Shown piece after piece: positions 25,750 to 34,188 of a DNA stretch of 64,000 nt (its first letter is position 1; every line of letters begins with the position of its first letter). Source of the DNA: Mesorhizobium loti CJ3sym (GTDB taxonomy: Bacteria > Pseudomonadota > Alphaproteobacteria > Rhizobiales > Rhizobiaceae); the NCBI RefSeq assembly GCF_000472785.1, contig NZ_AXAL01000001.1, positions 417,087 through 481,086 on the forward strand. Reading direction: 5' to 3'. The position numbers and the translations under genes are program-made. Below the pieces are notes generated by a model, which saw only the letters and a list, made by a program, of their open reading frames with translations, had not been told where the DNA came from and did no database searches.

Positions 25750-25968
25750 ATGAAATATGACGAGCCCCGGGGCGATTGGGTATCACTGCCGAAGCCATGG
25801 TCTGAACTGCGGCAGGGGATGCGCGATAACGTCGCCGCCAAGGCCGGCGAAATCCGCACCTATGATGGCGGGCGGCTAGAGAAGGTCGACGGGCTTTGGG
25901 AGGTGATCATAAGTGGCGATCACCTCGATGCTGAGATCGTGCGGAACGCCCTTCGCAAGCCCAATTGA
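25750..25968 (+). CDS. Small hypothetical phage protein
   Basis: A 72-residue protein starting at ATG 25750, 32 bp after the lipoprotein gene on the same strand. The sequence EIRTYDGGRLEKVDGLWEVI suggests a small beta-hairpin domain. No named family. Confidence 0.5.
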   Translation: MKYDEPRGDWVSLPKPWSELRQGMRDNVAAKAGEIRTYDGGRLEKVDGLWEVIISGDHLDAEIVRNALRKPN

Positions 25969-25973
25969 AGCGC

Positions 25974-26240
25974 TTACTGGCTGGGCGCCAGTTTCGCGCA
26001 TTCGTCCCTCAGCCCGCCGATTTCCTGGCAGAGATCTACGGTGCCCAGGCGATTGTCATAGTCAGCAATTCCCATCCGTCTGTTATAGGCGGAAACCGTG
26101 TCTTTGAGCTGGGATACCCGGCCGGCGCGGTGCCCGCTTGAATAGGCAAACCCCGCGATCCCACCACAGATCACCAAGACACAGACAGCAAGCAAGGAGG
26201 GATTGCCCGCAGATAATCTTTCTGACACACTTTTGGTCAT
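25974..26240 (-). CDS. Small single-TM phage protein
   Basis: An 88-residue protein from ATG 26240. A TM helix is at about 15-33 (LLAVCVLVICGGIAGFAYS), then a charged region with two Cys (DLCQEIGGLRDEC). The longer upstream reading lacks coding character. It could be a holin or a lysis accessory by position; this is not proven. Divergent from the 50-residue gene at 26301. Confidence 0.5.
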   Translation of the reverse strand: MTKSVSERLSAGNPSLLAVCVLVICGGIAGFAYSSGHRAGRVSQLKDTVSAYNRRMGIADYDNRLGTVDLCQEIGGLRDECAKLAPSQ

Positions 26241-26300
26241 ATCGTGCATGGCGTGAAGCGTTGTTGTCGCATGTAAGCGACCAGAGTATGGCGTAAAATT

Positions 26301-26453
26301 ATGAACGCTTTCTTGGAAGTTCGAGCCTCTCGGATAGTCAGATGGTGGCAAGACTGGGCACCATTTTGCGCGGTATGCATCGCAGGCGTCATCTGCTTCT
26401 TCTGGACCGTTTATCTTCCAATAGTCGGCTTGCGTTATCTGCTGGGTTGGTAG
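26301..26453 (+). CDS. 50-residue membrane protein
   Basis: ATG 26301 to TAG 26453. The protein has a basic, Trp-rich N-terminal part (VRWWQDWAPF), one TM (CAVCIAGVICFFWTVYLPIV) and a short end RYLLGW. It fills exactly the gap between the tailspike stop and the divergent TM gene. Its size and topology fit a small holin-like or pinholin-like protein, but that is inference. Confidence 0.45.
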   Translation: MNAFLEVRASRIVRWWQDWAPFCAVCIAGVICFFWTVYLPIVGLRYLLGW

Positions 26454-26456
26454 CCG

Positions 26457-28949
26457 TCAGCGCGCAACCCACCTGCCCAGACGAACGCGTCGTGATGCGG
26501 CTGCGGGCCCAGGAAGCGGCGCTGCCAAATTGACAGTGTTGCCCGAAGGCGCCCCTGAGACGGTCGTATTGTGCCACTGTCTCTCAGCACCAGTGATAAC
26601 CGCATCCAACTCGATGCCGATCCTATCTCCATTTGTTATCCCACTTACATCAACGAGATCGATGCTCGCAGCTGCGGACAGGGCAGCTGCGTTCAAAGCC
26701 GTTTTCAGGGCGAAAGTGTTCCGATAGCCAGAGAAACCATTCCGCTCGATGGTCGCACCGACGGGCAGATAGCTTTCCACGTTCTGGCTATAGCAGAGCC
26801 GACCTGTGTCGGTTTCGAGATCGCGCAACCGGAGCATTGGCGCAGCAAACCCCTGTTCAAAGTCAATGCTTTCGATAACGGTCGCGCCAACCCAGCCCGA
26901 CGCGCCGACGAAGAAGGAATCGACGCTCGGGTGTATCCAAAGCCAGTTGGTTGAGTATTCGTAGACCGTTGCGCCGGTTCGAGCGATAGACTGGCCGTTA
27001 CTCCCCTTTGCATAGTACGGGGCATTGCCGGAGAGCACTGCTCCGGAGGCATCGAAACAAACCACCGTGGCCGCACGCGAGCCATTGAGAAAATTGAGGA
27101 ACGCGGCTTGGGTGGTGTTGGCCTTCTTGTATATGTGGCCGATCGCCTGACCCGAACTGGACACCACAAGTTGCCCGTCACCGTTGGCCCTCGAAGTGCG
27201 GGCAGTGACGCCGTTCGTCAGAAAAGGCGACGGAGCGGCATAGCCCCCGGTGGCACTATCATACAGAACGACGCTAGGAACGCTGATCCGGCCTTCGGCT
27301 TGGATCGGAAAGAATTTTTCGCCCTGAAACCGTCGCACCAGATTGGCGCCGCCGGTCGGCCTGTTCGACATGTCACGCAAGGTGACGAACAGCCGTTTCA
27401 GATCCGGCGAGACAATGTTAGCGTTGTCGATGCCGGAAGCGCTCAACAGATCGATATTGAATGAGGCGAACCCGACCGCAGAAGGCACATTGATCAGCGC
27501 AAGCGTGTTGGCGAAGGCGCTATAGCTTTCGATGCGCGCGTTCTTGAAAAATACCGTCGTTAGATTGCTGGTGCTGCTGAGCGTCGCATAGACGAAAGCG
27601 GCATGGCCGACTCCCGCAGAGCCACCGTCGATGCCGATTTGCGGGGTATCGATCAGGACCTCTTCGATCGCAGCTGTTCCGGCCAGCGTCAGCTTGAACG
27701 TGCCGCGAGCGGTGCAGAGCTGGTTGGTACCGATGTACCAGGTGCCGCCCCGGAACTGATTGTTGACGAAATAGCTGGTGCCGGCCAGGTCGCAATGCAC
27801 ATGCGAACCGTTGTTGTAGAGCGTCAGAATGTTGAATTCGTTGCTGACCCAATTGGTGTTTGCCGCAACTCCGTCGAAATACAATCCTTCGTCGAAGCCG
27901 CGGGAATGCAGCCAGAGCTTGCTTTCCGCCATGCCGCCGAAATGAACGCCGCGCGTCAAGGCGACGGTCGATTTGTCGGTGCTGTTCTGCACCTCAAGCC
28001 AGATGCGCGCCTTGCGCAGGACGTTGGTGCCGGTGCCGCCGACCTTCACAGCCGACATGCCATCGAATGTGCCGGTGATCAGCGCTCCTTTGCCATTGAT
28101 CTCGTTGATGTCGCGGAAATCAAGCGTGGTAGAGACGGCGTAGCTGGTTGCGACGGGCGGGATATAGAGCGCAGCATTGGTAGCGCGACAGTAGGCGGCA
28201 AGCGCGTTGAATGCCGCCGCATTGTCGGCCGCTCCCTCATAGGCACCGAACATGGTTGCCGAGGCTGGGCTTTCATTCAATGCCCAATAGCCGCCGTTGA
28301 GAGCGCTGGTCGTGCCATCCGGAAGATACCTGTCGGTGTCGTGCCGGAAATAGGCGAGCGCCGGCAGGCCGCGCGCGGTGATGTCCAGCAGGCTCACCCG
28401 CGACCACCTGCCCCCACCGACCAGCGTGGCCGGCGCCAGGTAGTTCGGGGCGTAGAATTCCAGAGCAAGGGTCTGGATCTGCGGGGCGACAGGCTGGCTC
28501 CTGGCCGTGGCGAGTGAGGGACGGAAGCCGCGCGTCAACAGAAGCTCCAGCGGCCCTGCCACTGCCGCGCCGGTGCCACCATGCATGCTGTCGACCCGGC
28601 CGTCATTGTCGGCGTCATAAACGGACTTCGGCATCATGCCGTAGCCGCCGACATCGATACCGCTGAGGATATCGATCACGGCTGCGCCGAGGTAGTTCTG
28701 CAGAACATCGCGCAACAGCATCGGGCTGGCTGGGTCGAGCGTCGACAGGTCGACGCCCGAGCCGATCAGCAGGCCGCGCAGATTGCCGATGATGCGGTTC
28801 CAGTCATCCGAGGTCAGCTTGGTCGAATCGCCGTAGACGCGGCCATTGCGAGCCCAGGAGAAGCCGTCCTCGTGGACGGCCTCCATCCCGGCGGGCGCAG
28901 TCAGTTTCTTGATGACGTCGCGGATGCCGAACAGGTCGGGTGCGGACAT
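26457..28949 (-). CDS. Phage tailspike with pectate-lyase-like beta-helix
   Basis: An 830-residue protein from ATG 28949 (MSAPDLFGIRDV), with a Shine-Dalgarno-like aggatc ahead; frame upstream of it is a shadow of the next gene. The N-terminal 230 or so residues are a virion-binding region. Then FGAYEGAADNAAAFNALAAY, followed by NAALYIPP, is the typical start of a right-handed beta-helix (pectin-lyase-like) domain of tailspikes, with repeated strand-turn patterns to about residue 600. The C-terminus is a beta-rich trimerisation-like end. It probably binds or cuts a host surface polysaccharide. Downstream of the tail collar gene. Confidence 0.8.
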   Translation of the reverse strand: MSAPDLFGIRDVIKKLTAPAGMEAVHEDGFSWARNGRVYGDSTKLTSDDWNRIIGNLRGLLIGSGVDLSTLDPASPMLLRDVLQNYLGAAVIDILSGIDVGGYGMMPKSVYDADNDGRVDSMHGGTGAAVAGPLELLLTRGFRPSLATARSQPVAPQIQTLALEFYAPNYLAPATLVGGGRWSRVSLLDITARGLPALAYFRHDTDRYLPDGTTSALNGGYWALNESPASATMFGAYEGAADNAAAFNALAAYCRATNAALYIPPVATSYAVSTTLDFRDINEINGKGALITGTFDGMSAVKVGGTGTNVLRKARIWLEVQNSTDKSTVALTRGVHFGGMAESKLWLHSRGFDEGLYFDGVAANTNWVSNEFNILTLYNNGSHVHCDLAGTSYFVNNQFRGGTWYIGTNQLCTARGTFKLTLAGTAAIEEVLIDTPQIGIDGGSAGVGHAAFVYATLSSTSNLTTVFFKNARIESYSAFANTLALINVPSAVGFASFNIDLLSASGIDNANIVSPDLKRLFVTLRDMSNRPTGGANLVRRFQGEKFFPIQAEGRISVPSVVLYDSATGGYAAPSPFLTNGVTARTSRANGDGQLVVSSSGQAIGHIYKKANTTQAAFLNFLNGSRAATVVCFDASGAVLSGNAPYYAKGSNGQSIARTGATVYEYSTNWLWIHPSVDSFFVGASGWVGATVIESIDFEQGFAAPMLRLRDLETDTGRLCYSQNVESYLPVGATIERNGFSGYRNTFALKTALNAAALSAAASIDLVDVSGITNGDRIGIELDAVITGAERQWHNTTVSGAPSGNTVNLAAPLPGPAAASRRVRLGRWVAR

Positions 28950-28996
28950 GACTTGATCCTGAAAATTGGATGCTGAAATAAAGGCCGGGAGGACGG

Positions 28997-29740
28997 TCAG
29001 ACCTTGATGATGTAAAGCACAGCGAGGTTCCTCGGTCGGGTTTCCGGATCGCCAGTCACGACGTTGATGCTGTCCATTTCGTTGCCGGCTCCGCCGGTAT
29101 CGTAGCCCTCGGCAGTCACGCTTTCGCCCGTCTTGGAGGGCCTGGCGAAGCCGACATGCGTCGGGTTGGAGGCATTGGTCATGGCGATCGTCGCGCCAGC
29201 ACCATTGATGCGGGCCGGCGTCGTGGTTTTTGGCGCGGCGGTTGCCCAGTCCTGAAAACTCGCAATGGCGCGGCCTGTATCGACGTTGCGGCCATCGTCG
29301 AAGCCGCGCACGAATTCGCCGCGCAGGTCGGGGACATTGAAGGTGTTGATGGCATCGCCAGCGCCCCAGCTGGTGCCGATGGCGGTGAACAGCGGCGCAT
29401 AGGTGACGCGGCTGACTGCCTGGCCGTTGCATTTCAGCCAGCCAGTGGGTGGGGTTGCGGCGCCGAACATCGAGATGCAGCCGGGCGGAACCTCGATCGA
29501 CGGCACATCGCCGACCGACAAGGCGGCCAGCAGCACCGACAGAGCTTGCCAGAGCTGCGTCGGATCATCGGGGTTCGGGGTCAAGCCGGCCATGGTGATG
29601 ACCTTCAGGATCTCGTCTTGCGTGTCGTTCAACACCTTGGCCGGAGGAATTGAGCCATCGAGCCCGGCGGCCTTGTTCTCATCCCAGTAGGGGACGCGCG
29701 CGTCGGAGGGCGGCGCGTTGCGCGGATTGACGAACTTCAT
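28997..29740 (-). CDS. Phage tail collar / tail fibre protein
   Basis: A 247-residue protein with the tail-collar signature: PPGCISMFGAATPPTGWLKCNGQAVSR and then FNVPDLRGEFVRGFDDGRNVD (cited in pieces). The C-terminal end (RPRNLAVLYIIKV) is the common receptor-binding-tip end 'RP.N..l...ik'. The N-terminus (KFVNPRNAPPSDAR) attaches to the baseplate. It lies between the gp48-like gene and the tailspike, the usual place for host-recognition genes. Confidence 0.85.
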   Translation of the reverse strand: MKFVNPRNAPPSDARVPYWDENKAAGLDGSIPPAKVLNDTQDEILKVITMAGLTPNPDDPTQLWQALSVLLAALSVGDVPSIEVPPGCISMFGAATPPTGWLKCNGQAVSRVTYAPLFTAIGTSWGAGDAINTFNVPDLRGEFVRGFDDGRNVDTGRAIASFQDWATAAPKTTTPARINGAGATIAMTNASNPTHVGFARPSKTGESVTAEGYDTGGAGNEMDSINVVTGDPETRPRNLAVLYIIKV

Positions 29741-29755
29741 TGGAAATCCCTTTGA

Positions 29756-30487
29756 TCAGGCGGAAAAGATGACTGTGGTCCAGGCCGGCTTGAGCGCCTC
29801 GAACAGGCAGATTAGATCGGCGGGCAGGCCGAGCTTGCCGAGCGGCGTTTCGCCCATGCGGCCGACGCCCATGCGGAAGTAATCGACGGGAACGCCCGGT
29901 ATCTTGACGATCCAGACATATTCCGAGGGATAGGCGCCGCCGAGAGCGTCACTGCCGCCCATGGCCGAGGCACCCATGCGGAAGGGGTTCGGTTCCTCGA
30001 TCGTGATGGCGTAGCCGGCGTCGGCCGCCAGCTTGATGAAGTCGGCCGGCGTGATGGTGCCGCCGGAACGGATCTTCAGAAGCAGCGATCGCATCCGCTG
30101 GTCGATCGTCTGGTCCGGACCAAGGCAAGGGTCCGGAAGAGCGTATTCCATTTCCCAATCTTCGAGAGAATCGATCAGCGTCACCGCCGTCGATTCCATG
30201 GAAACGCGAAACAATGCGCGGTAGGCATCGGCAAGGCCGGAACCGATCGCGCGCCAGAACCGTGCCAGAACCGATTGCGGGTCGAGCGCCTGGTTGTCCG
30301 GCGTACCCCAGGCCGCACCCTTTGGCAGTAGCGCGGTCAGGAAACCCTCGGCCTCCTCGTCGGTTGGGTCCGACAGCGCGTCGCCCTGCACAGGAACGCT
30401 GTTGTCGGGGTCGCTGGGCGCGAAGTGAAAGAAGGCTCGTTCGTCCTCGCCGATATAGCGCGGCCAGCGCATGGCGGGGTCAGACAT
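29756..30487 (-). CDS. Phage baseplate protein, Mu gp48 / YmfQ-like (DUF2313)
   Basis: A 243-residue protein from ATG 30487, overlapping the baseplate J gene by 8 bp. It carries the YmfQ pattern: GFLTALLPKGAAW near the start, a DPSATVELL-like region (STAVTLIDSLEDWEMEYALPDPC, cited in part), QRMRSLLLKI and a PADFIKLAADAGY segment. It completes the Mu-type baseplate wedge set (gp46, gp47, gp48). Confidence 0.8.
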   Translation of the reverse strand: MSDPAMRWPRYIGEDERAFFHFAPSDPDNSVPVQGDALSDPTDEEAEGFLTALLPKGAAWGTPDNQALDPQSVLARFWRAIGSGLADAYRALFRVSMESTAVTLIDSLEDWEMEYALPDPCLGPDQTIDQRMRSLLLKIRSGGTITPADFIKLAADAGYAITIEEPNPFRMGASAMGGSDALGGAYPSEYVWIVKIPGVPVDYFRMGVGRMGETPLGKLGLPADLICLFEALKPAWTTVIFSA

Positions 30488-31556
30488 AATTGATCGTTCC
30501 CAGCACCGGCATGTGGCCGTCAATATAGGTGATGTCGCCGGAGGGCTGGATCAGTACATGGCTGTCTTCGCCGACCGCAAGGCTGATGGCTTCGGCAACC
30601 CATGACCGCGAAAGCGCGAAGGGGGAAGCAACGACGCCCGGCCGAGCCCGCTTGACAAGCATGGCCGCGATCGAGGCTGAAATCGCCGCGCGCGTCTGGA
30701 TCGTGTCCGTGATCAGCATCGATATGGTGACATCGAGGGCCAAGGGAATCGGCGCCGAGACCGACAGGACAGCGCGGATCAGGCGCCGCGCCTCCAGGGA
30801 TTCCTGCACGATGGCAATGTCGCCGGCTTCCGGAATGCCATTCTCGCGGCCTTCGAAGAGAAACCAGACGCCAACCGTCCCCGGCGCATCGGCGAAGGGC
30901 AGCGCCCAGGCCTGACTGACACCGGGCACCTCCCGGGCAAATTTTTCATAGTCGGAATAGGCGCCGCCCTGCGGCGGCCAACGTTTGCGGTCGAGGATGC
31001 GAGCGAGAAGGCTGGCATCGAGCTCGGTATCGGCGCCGCCCCCGATGCCGTCTGCCGCCACGGTCGCCTCGAGGTCGAGATTTGGAAACTGTGTCGGGTC
31101 GGCGCGCTGCATCGTCTCGCCGGCCGCGACGTTGGTGACCGCGCCATAGTCGGCGGACAAAAGCAGAAGCGTCACGACGCCGGCAAGATCGGAGCGCGCG
31201 TCGGTTGCTGACTGATAGAGGCGCGCGCCAAAGATGAAGCCTATACCGGCAGGGTAGACCGTGTCGGCATAGCCGTTGAGGGTAACATAACCCTCTGCTC
31301 GCGACATCGGCCTGCGATAGATGCCAAGCTCTGCGCCGTGGCGCTCGAGGTGCTGCTTGCTCGCCGTCGAGGCGAATATCTGCTGGTAGAGCCAAGCGCC
31401 GCGCAAATGCATGTCGTGCAGGCCGGCGGCGAACGTCTTGACGATGGCGGTCAGATTGCTCGGCGAAACCAGGGCATCGGTGCCGGGCAGATAGCGACGC
31501 AAGGCGCCGCGCAGCCGGGCCGATATCTCAGTTGGAGAGAGGACGGTCCAGGCCAC
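30480..31556 (-). CDS. Baseplate assembly protein J (Mu gp47-like)
   Basis: A 358-residue baseplate wedge protein. Family features are the N-terminal helix with HLRGAWLYQQIFASTAS, the conserved GYVTLNGYADTVYPAG beta-sandwich entry, and the C-terminal VPLA/PL-type segment ISAPIPLALDVTISM, followed by a final HVLIQPSGDITY. It starts at GTG 31556. A GC-rich repeat fills the gap to the gp46-like gene upstream. Confidence 0.85.
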   Translation of the reverse strand: MAWTVLSPTEISARLRGALRRYLPGTDALVSPSNLTAIVKTFAAGLHDMHLRGAWLYQQIFASTASKQHLERHGAELGIYRRPMSRAEGYVTLNGYADTVYPAGIGFIFGARLYQSATDARSDLAGVVTLLLLSADYGAVTNVAAGETMQRADPTQFPNLDLEATVAADGIGGGADTELDASLLARILDRKRWPPQGGAYSDYEKFAREVPGVSQAWALPFADAPGTVGVWFLFEGRENGIPEAGDIAIVQESLEARRLIRAVLSVSAPIPLALDVTISMLITDTIQTRAAISASIAAMLVKRARPGVVASPFALSRSWVAEAISLAVGEDSHVLIQPSGDITYIDGHMPVLGTINYV

Positions 31557-31580
31557 GCAATTGCTCCGTTTTGTTACGTC

Positions 31581-31668
31581 TCATGCCGCGCATCGGCCGC
31601 TTGGCGGCCTGCGGCTCCGGCGGGGCGCGCCGTCAGGCGCGGCGCCCAGTCGGGCTTGCGGCTTTGCC
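31581..31668 (-). repeat. GC-rich dispersed repeat, copy A
   Basis: The core on the plus strand is GGGGCGCGCCGTCAGGCGC followed by GGTCGG-like CAGTCGGGCTTGCGG and CTTTGCC. It matches copies at 34092-34182, 39473-39564 and 41913-42006, all in the same orientation. It fills the gap between the gp46-like and gp47-like genes. Confidence 0.75.
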
Positions 31669-31673
31669 GTTAT

Positions 31674-32213
31674 TCAGTTGGCCAGAGGACGATCCAGGCC
31701 GCGCAGCTGCTCCCACAGCACGCCGAAGCGCTGGTCGAAAACAACCGCGCCTTCGCGGTCCTTCAAGGTGATGACGAGGTCGATGCGGCGCTGCGCCGGA
31801 TCGGCGGTGGCGACCACATCGACAGATGAAACCGCCTTCTGATCGACAAGGGTTTGCAGCCCGGCGCGCGCGTAATCCTCCGCCCGCAGCGCGGTGGCGT
31901 CGCTTGCGGTCGAGCGATGCAGCAGCCAGAGCTTGGAGCCGATCGGCGTCTCGCCGAGATCGGTGCGCAGGTCGAAGCTGTCGCCGGGCCAGCCGCGGTT
32001 CTGCTCTTCCGGCGGCAGCTCGTCCGGCTCGACCCGGGCATCGGTCATCAGGCAGAGCAGAACGGCTGTCGCTAGCTCGGCTCGCGCGCGCAGGCCTTGC
32101 GAATTAGCCTTGTCATCACCGGCAAGCGCCCAGTCGCCGCTGACGCCATCCCAAACGGTATCCGGCGACAGCAGCGGTTCGCCGTCGCCTGCGAGCGGAA
32201 CGATGCGGATCAT
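31674..32213 (-). CDS. Baseplate protein, Mu gp46-like (gpW/lysozyme-superfamily wedge)
   Basis: A 179-residue protein of the GP46 family. Supporting segments are the LATAVLLCLMTDARV helix, NRGWPGDSFDLRTDLGETPIGSKLWLL and a final beta segment RRIDLVITLKDREG. In Mu-type tails it sits next to gp47 in the wedge. Gene order gp45-gp46-gp47-gp48 is kept here, with accessory genes inserted between gp45 and gp46. Confidence 0.8.
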   Translation of the reverse strand: MIRIVPLAGDGEPLLSPDTVWDGVSGDWALAGDDKANSQGLRARAELATAVLLCLMTDARVEPDELPPEEQNRGWPGDSFDLRTDLGETPIGSKLWLLHRSTASDATALRAEDYARAGLQTLVDQKAVSSVDVVATADPAQRRIDLVITLKDREGAVVFDQRFGVLWEQLRGLDRPLAN

Positions 32214-32407
32214 TTTTACCTTGGATATAAGAATGTATTTTAACGCTTCACTTAGCCATTAAGACCGCAATTCACGGGCCCCTCATTCTTTGCTATCGGT
32301 TGACTAACGTCTCCGGCTAATTGAACACACTACAGGTCTACAGCCAGAATTCAGTCGTTTTCACCAAAGGACGAGTGCTCGCTACTCTGATATGTTTCCT
32401 CTGATCG

Positions 32408-32779
32408 TTATGAAACTTTCGACGCAGTGGCTTGCTCCACGTCAAAATGAACGTGCGTGTCATGGCCAGGTAGATTCACTGCGACCGGGTTAGCAGGAAA
32501 CGCCTTGTTCGCAGCTTTTATGACATCATCACTAGAATAGATGACTCTGCTCACACCACTGCCTAGAAGATATACAATTGTGTCTACAACTTTCGTCTTC
32601 GAGAAAGTCACATTGTTTAGGCGAAAATAGATTGAAAATAGGTCACCGCGAGATAAGACAGGAGAGCATGCCGTAATCTCGTGCGCTTCGCTCTCCGCGA
32701 AACGAAGCTGCGCAAAAGTGATGCCCTCGTCGTTCAGTGACCTGATAATATCAAACGCTTGAAATTGCCGCGCTTGCAT
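32408..32779 (-). CDS. AT-richer accessory (moron-like) hypothetical protein
   Basis: A 123-residue protein (ATG 32779; an upstream ATG at 32803 is possible). LAQLRFAE-type and LVVDTIVYLLG-like segments suggest a small alpha/beta fold, but no family is recognised. Base composition is well below the flanking tail genes, and it sits between the gp46 and gp45 genes, so it is probably cargo not needed for the virion. Confidence 0.5.
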   Translation of the reverse strand: MQARQFQAFDIIRSLNDEGITFAQLRFAESEAHEITACSPVLSRGDLFSIYFRLNNVTFSKTKVVDTIVYLLGSGVSRVIYSSDDVIKAANKAFPANPVAVNLPGHDTHVHFDVEQATASKVS

Positions 32780-32803
32780 CAGCGCCTTTCGTTCGAATCT
32801 CAC

Positions 32804-33212
32804 CTACCGTGGCGGAATATGCATTTTGATCACTGTCCATCACGACGCCCCCTATGTTGCCACAACAATCGCCCGCCATTTTACTTTTTTCATTAAGACG
32901 ATTATATTACAAGCTGCGATATAGTGAAAAAACCAGCAGCTATTCGCACCAACGGAATTTCCCATCGAGCACGCTGAATAAACTCAGCACTCGTTTATCT
33001 AGAATCTGAGCAAAACCCTCTAAGTGCTTGACTATAATATATATCGCGCTCAGCGAAAGCGTCTGATTTACATTATCCGCATCTTACCACTCGCGCGCGA
33101 TTAAACAAAATTGATAAACCTCACACGAGTTAACTTTATCAATAGAGTACACAGAAATTTGATTTGAGAAAAATAATTTCGGCTGCTTCATCTGTGATGG
33201 GAGGACGATCAA
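32804..33212. other. AT-rich non-coding gap between two accessory genes
   Basis: About 400 bp with strongly reduced GC and no supported gene on either strand. Several TATAAT-like stretches (for example near 33035-33050) could provide independent promoters for the divergent accessory genes. The right end carries a good ribosome binding site (gggagga) for the gene at 33213. Confidence 0.45.
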
Positions 33213-33605
33213 ATGACCGAAATCATCGAAAGCCGGAAAGCCATTCAAGCAATTGAGTCCCGCCTTAGACCAGCAGCTGGATTAAAGAAAATACAGAAAT
33301 ATCAATACTCGATCGCCGGCAACACAACGCTGACGTTATCCGATGGATTTCTCGCGGTACAGAAATGCACTGGCACTTTGACAATTCAAACGGCTTCCCC
33401 AGACGGCGTCATTGCCACGATATTTTTCACAAACGACAACAGCCAGATCGTCCCACCGAAATTGGTCGGAAAGAATGAACAGTACCGCTTTTACGAAGCC
33501 AGTGCGCCAAGCACCCTCCAAAGCGCCTACCTTTCAGCCCTTCAAAGCGGGTCAGTGCAACTCCTACTAACAAATGACTCCGTGTTCTCGCTTGAGAAGG
33601 CCTAG
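33213..33605 (+). CDS. Accessory (moron-like) hypothetical protein, opposite strand
   Basis: A 130-residue protein with a strong Shine-Dalgarno (gggagg, about 7 nt before ATG). It is beta-rich (NTTLTLSDGFLAVQKCTGTL, VIATIFFTNDNSQI). It is transcribed against the tail operon, AT-richer than its neighbours, and has no known family. These features mark an independently expressed lysogenic-conversion gene; function unknown. Confidence 0.6.
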   Translation: MTEIIESRKAIQAIESRLRPAAGLKKIQKYQYSIAGNTTLTLSDGFLAVQKCTGTLTIQTASPDGVIATIFFTNDNSQIVPPKLVGKNEQYRFYEASAPSTLQSAYLSALQSGSVQLLLTNDSVFSLEKA

Positions 33606-33635
33606 CGGAGCCAACAACGCAATGACCGCCTTTAA

Positions 33636-34085
33636 CTACTGACTGTGATGGTTGCTGTTGCCGCCGGCATTCAGGATGGTGCCGGTCGCAGTGATGTTTC
33701 CGTCGACGTACAGGTCGCCTTTCAAGTTCCAGGTGCCGCCGGTCAAGGTGATGGTGCGTGAACCGAAATCCATGGTCACCCCTCCGGCGAACAGTTTGAT
33801 GATATTGCCGCTCGCGTCGTAGAGCGCCGACGCGCCATCCGGAATATCCGGCCGGTGCTCGGCGTGCTCAATGCCCATCAGCATCGCCTGCGTGCGCCGG
33901 CCGGGCATCACCATGGCAACGCCGATAGCGCCCTTCGGCGGCCGGCTGGCGGCACCGTGCGGCTGCACGAAAAGGAGATCCTTGAACGTCTCGCCTGCCA
34001 AGCCGCGACCGGAAATCAGCAACTGACCATTGTCGAAACGCGAACTGTCGATCTCGAAACGGGTCAGGTGCGCAGAAGACTTCAT
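33636..34085 (-). CDS. Baseplate assembly protein V / Mu gp45-like spike
   Basis: A 149-residue central spike protein. It has an OB-fold N-terminal part (FKDLLFVQPHGAASRPPKGAIGV), the MGIEHAEHRP segment typical of gp45, and a beta-helical tip (DGASALYDASGNIIKLFAGG, then GTWNLKGDLYVDGNITATGT), ending GNSNHHSQ. The HxH-like histidines at the tip could bind a metal, as in P2 gpV. Confidence 0.85.
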   Translation of the reverse strand: MKSSAHLTRFEIDSSRFDNGQLLISGRGLAGETFKDLLFVQPHGAASRPPKGAIGVAMVMPGRRTQAMLMGIEHAEHRPDIPDGASALYDASGNIIKLFAGGVTMDFGSRTITLTGGTWNLKGDLYVDGNITATGTILNAGGNSNHHSQ

Positions 34086-34091
34086 GATCTT

Positions 34092-34182
34092 TGCCTCACG
34101 GGCTGTATCGCCTCTTCGCGGCTGGCCCTCCGCCGGGGCGCGCCATCAGGCGCGACGCCCGGTCGGGCTTGCGAGCGTTGCT
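34092..34182 (-). repeat. GC-rich dispersed repeat, copy B
   Basis: The core GGGGCGCGCCATCAGGCGCG is followed by ACGCCCGGTCGGGCTTGCG. It fills the gap between the gp45-like and gp44-like genes. Same orientation as copies A, C and D. Confidence 0.75.
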
Positions 34183-34188
34183 CGATAC

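Noticed and set aside
26457..29432. 991-residue open frame covering the tailspike and part of the collar gene
   Set aside because: The N-terminal 160 residues are an out-of-frame reading of the collar gene; the tailspike starts at ATG 28949 with its own ribosome binding site.
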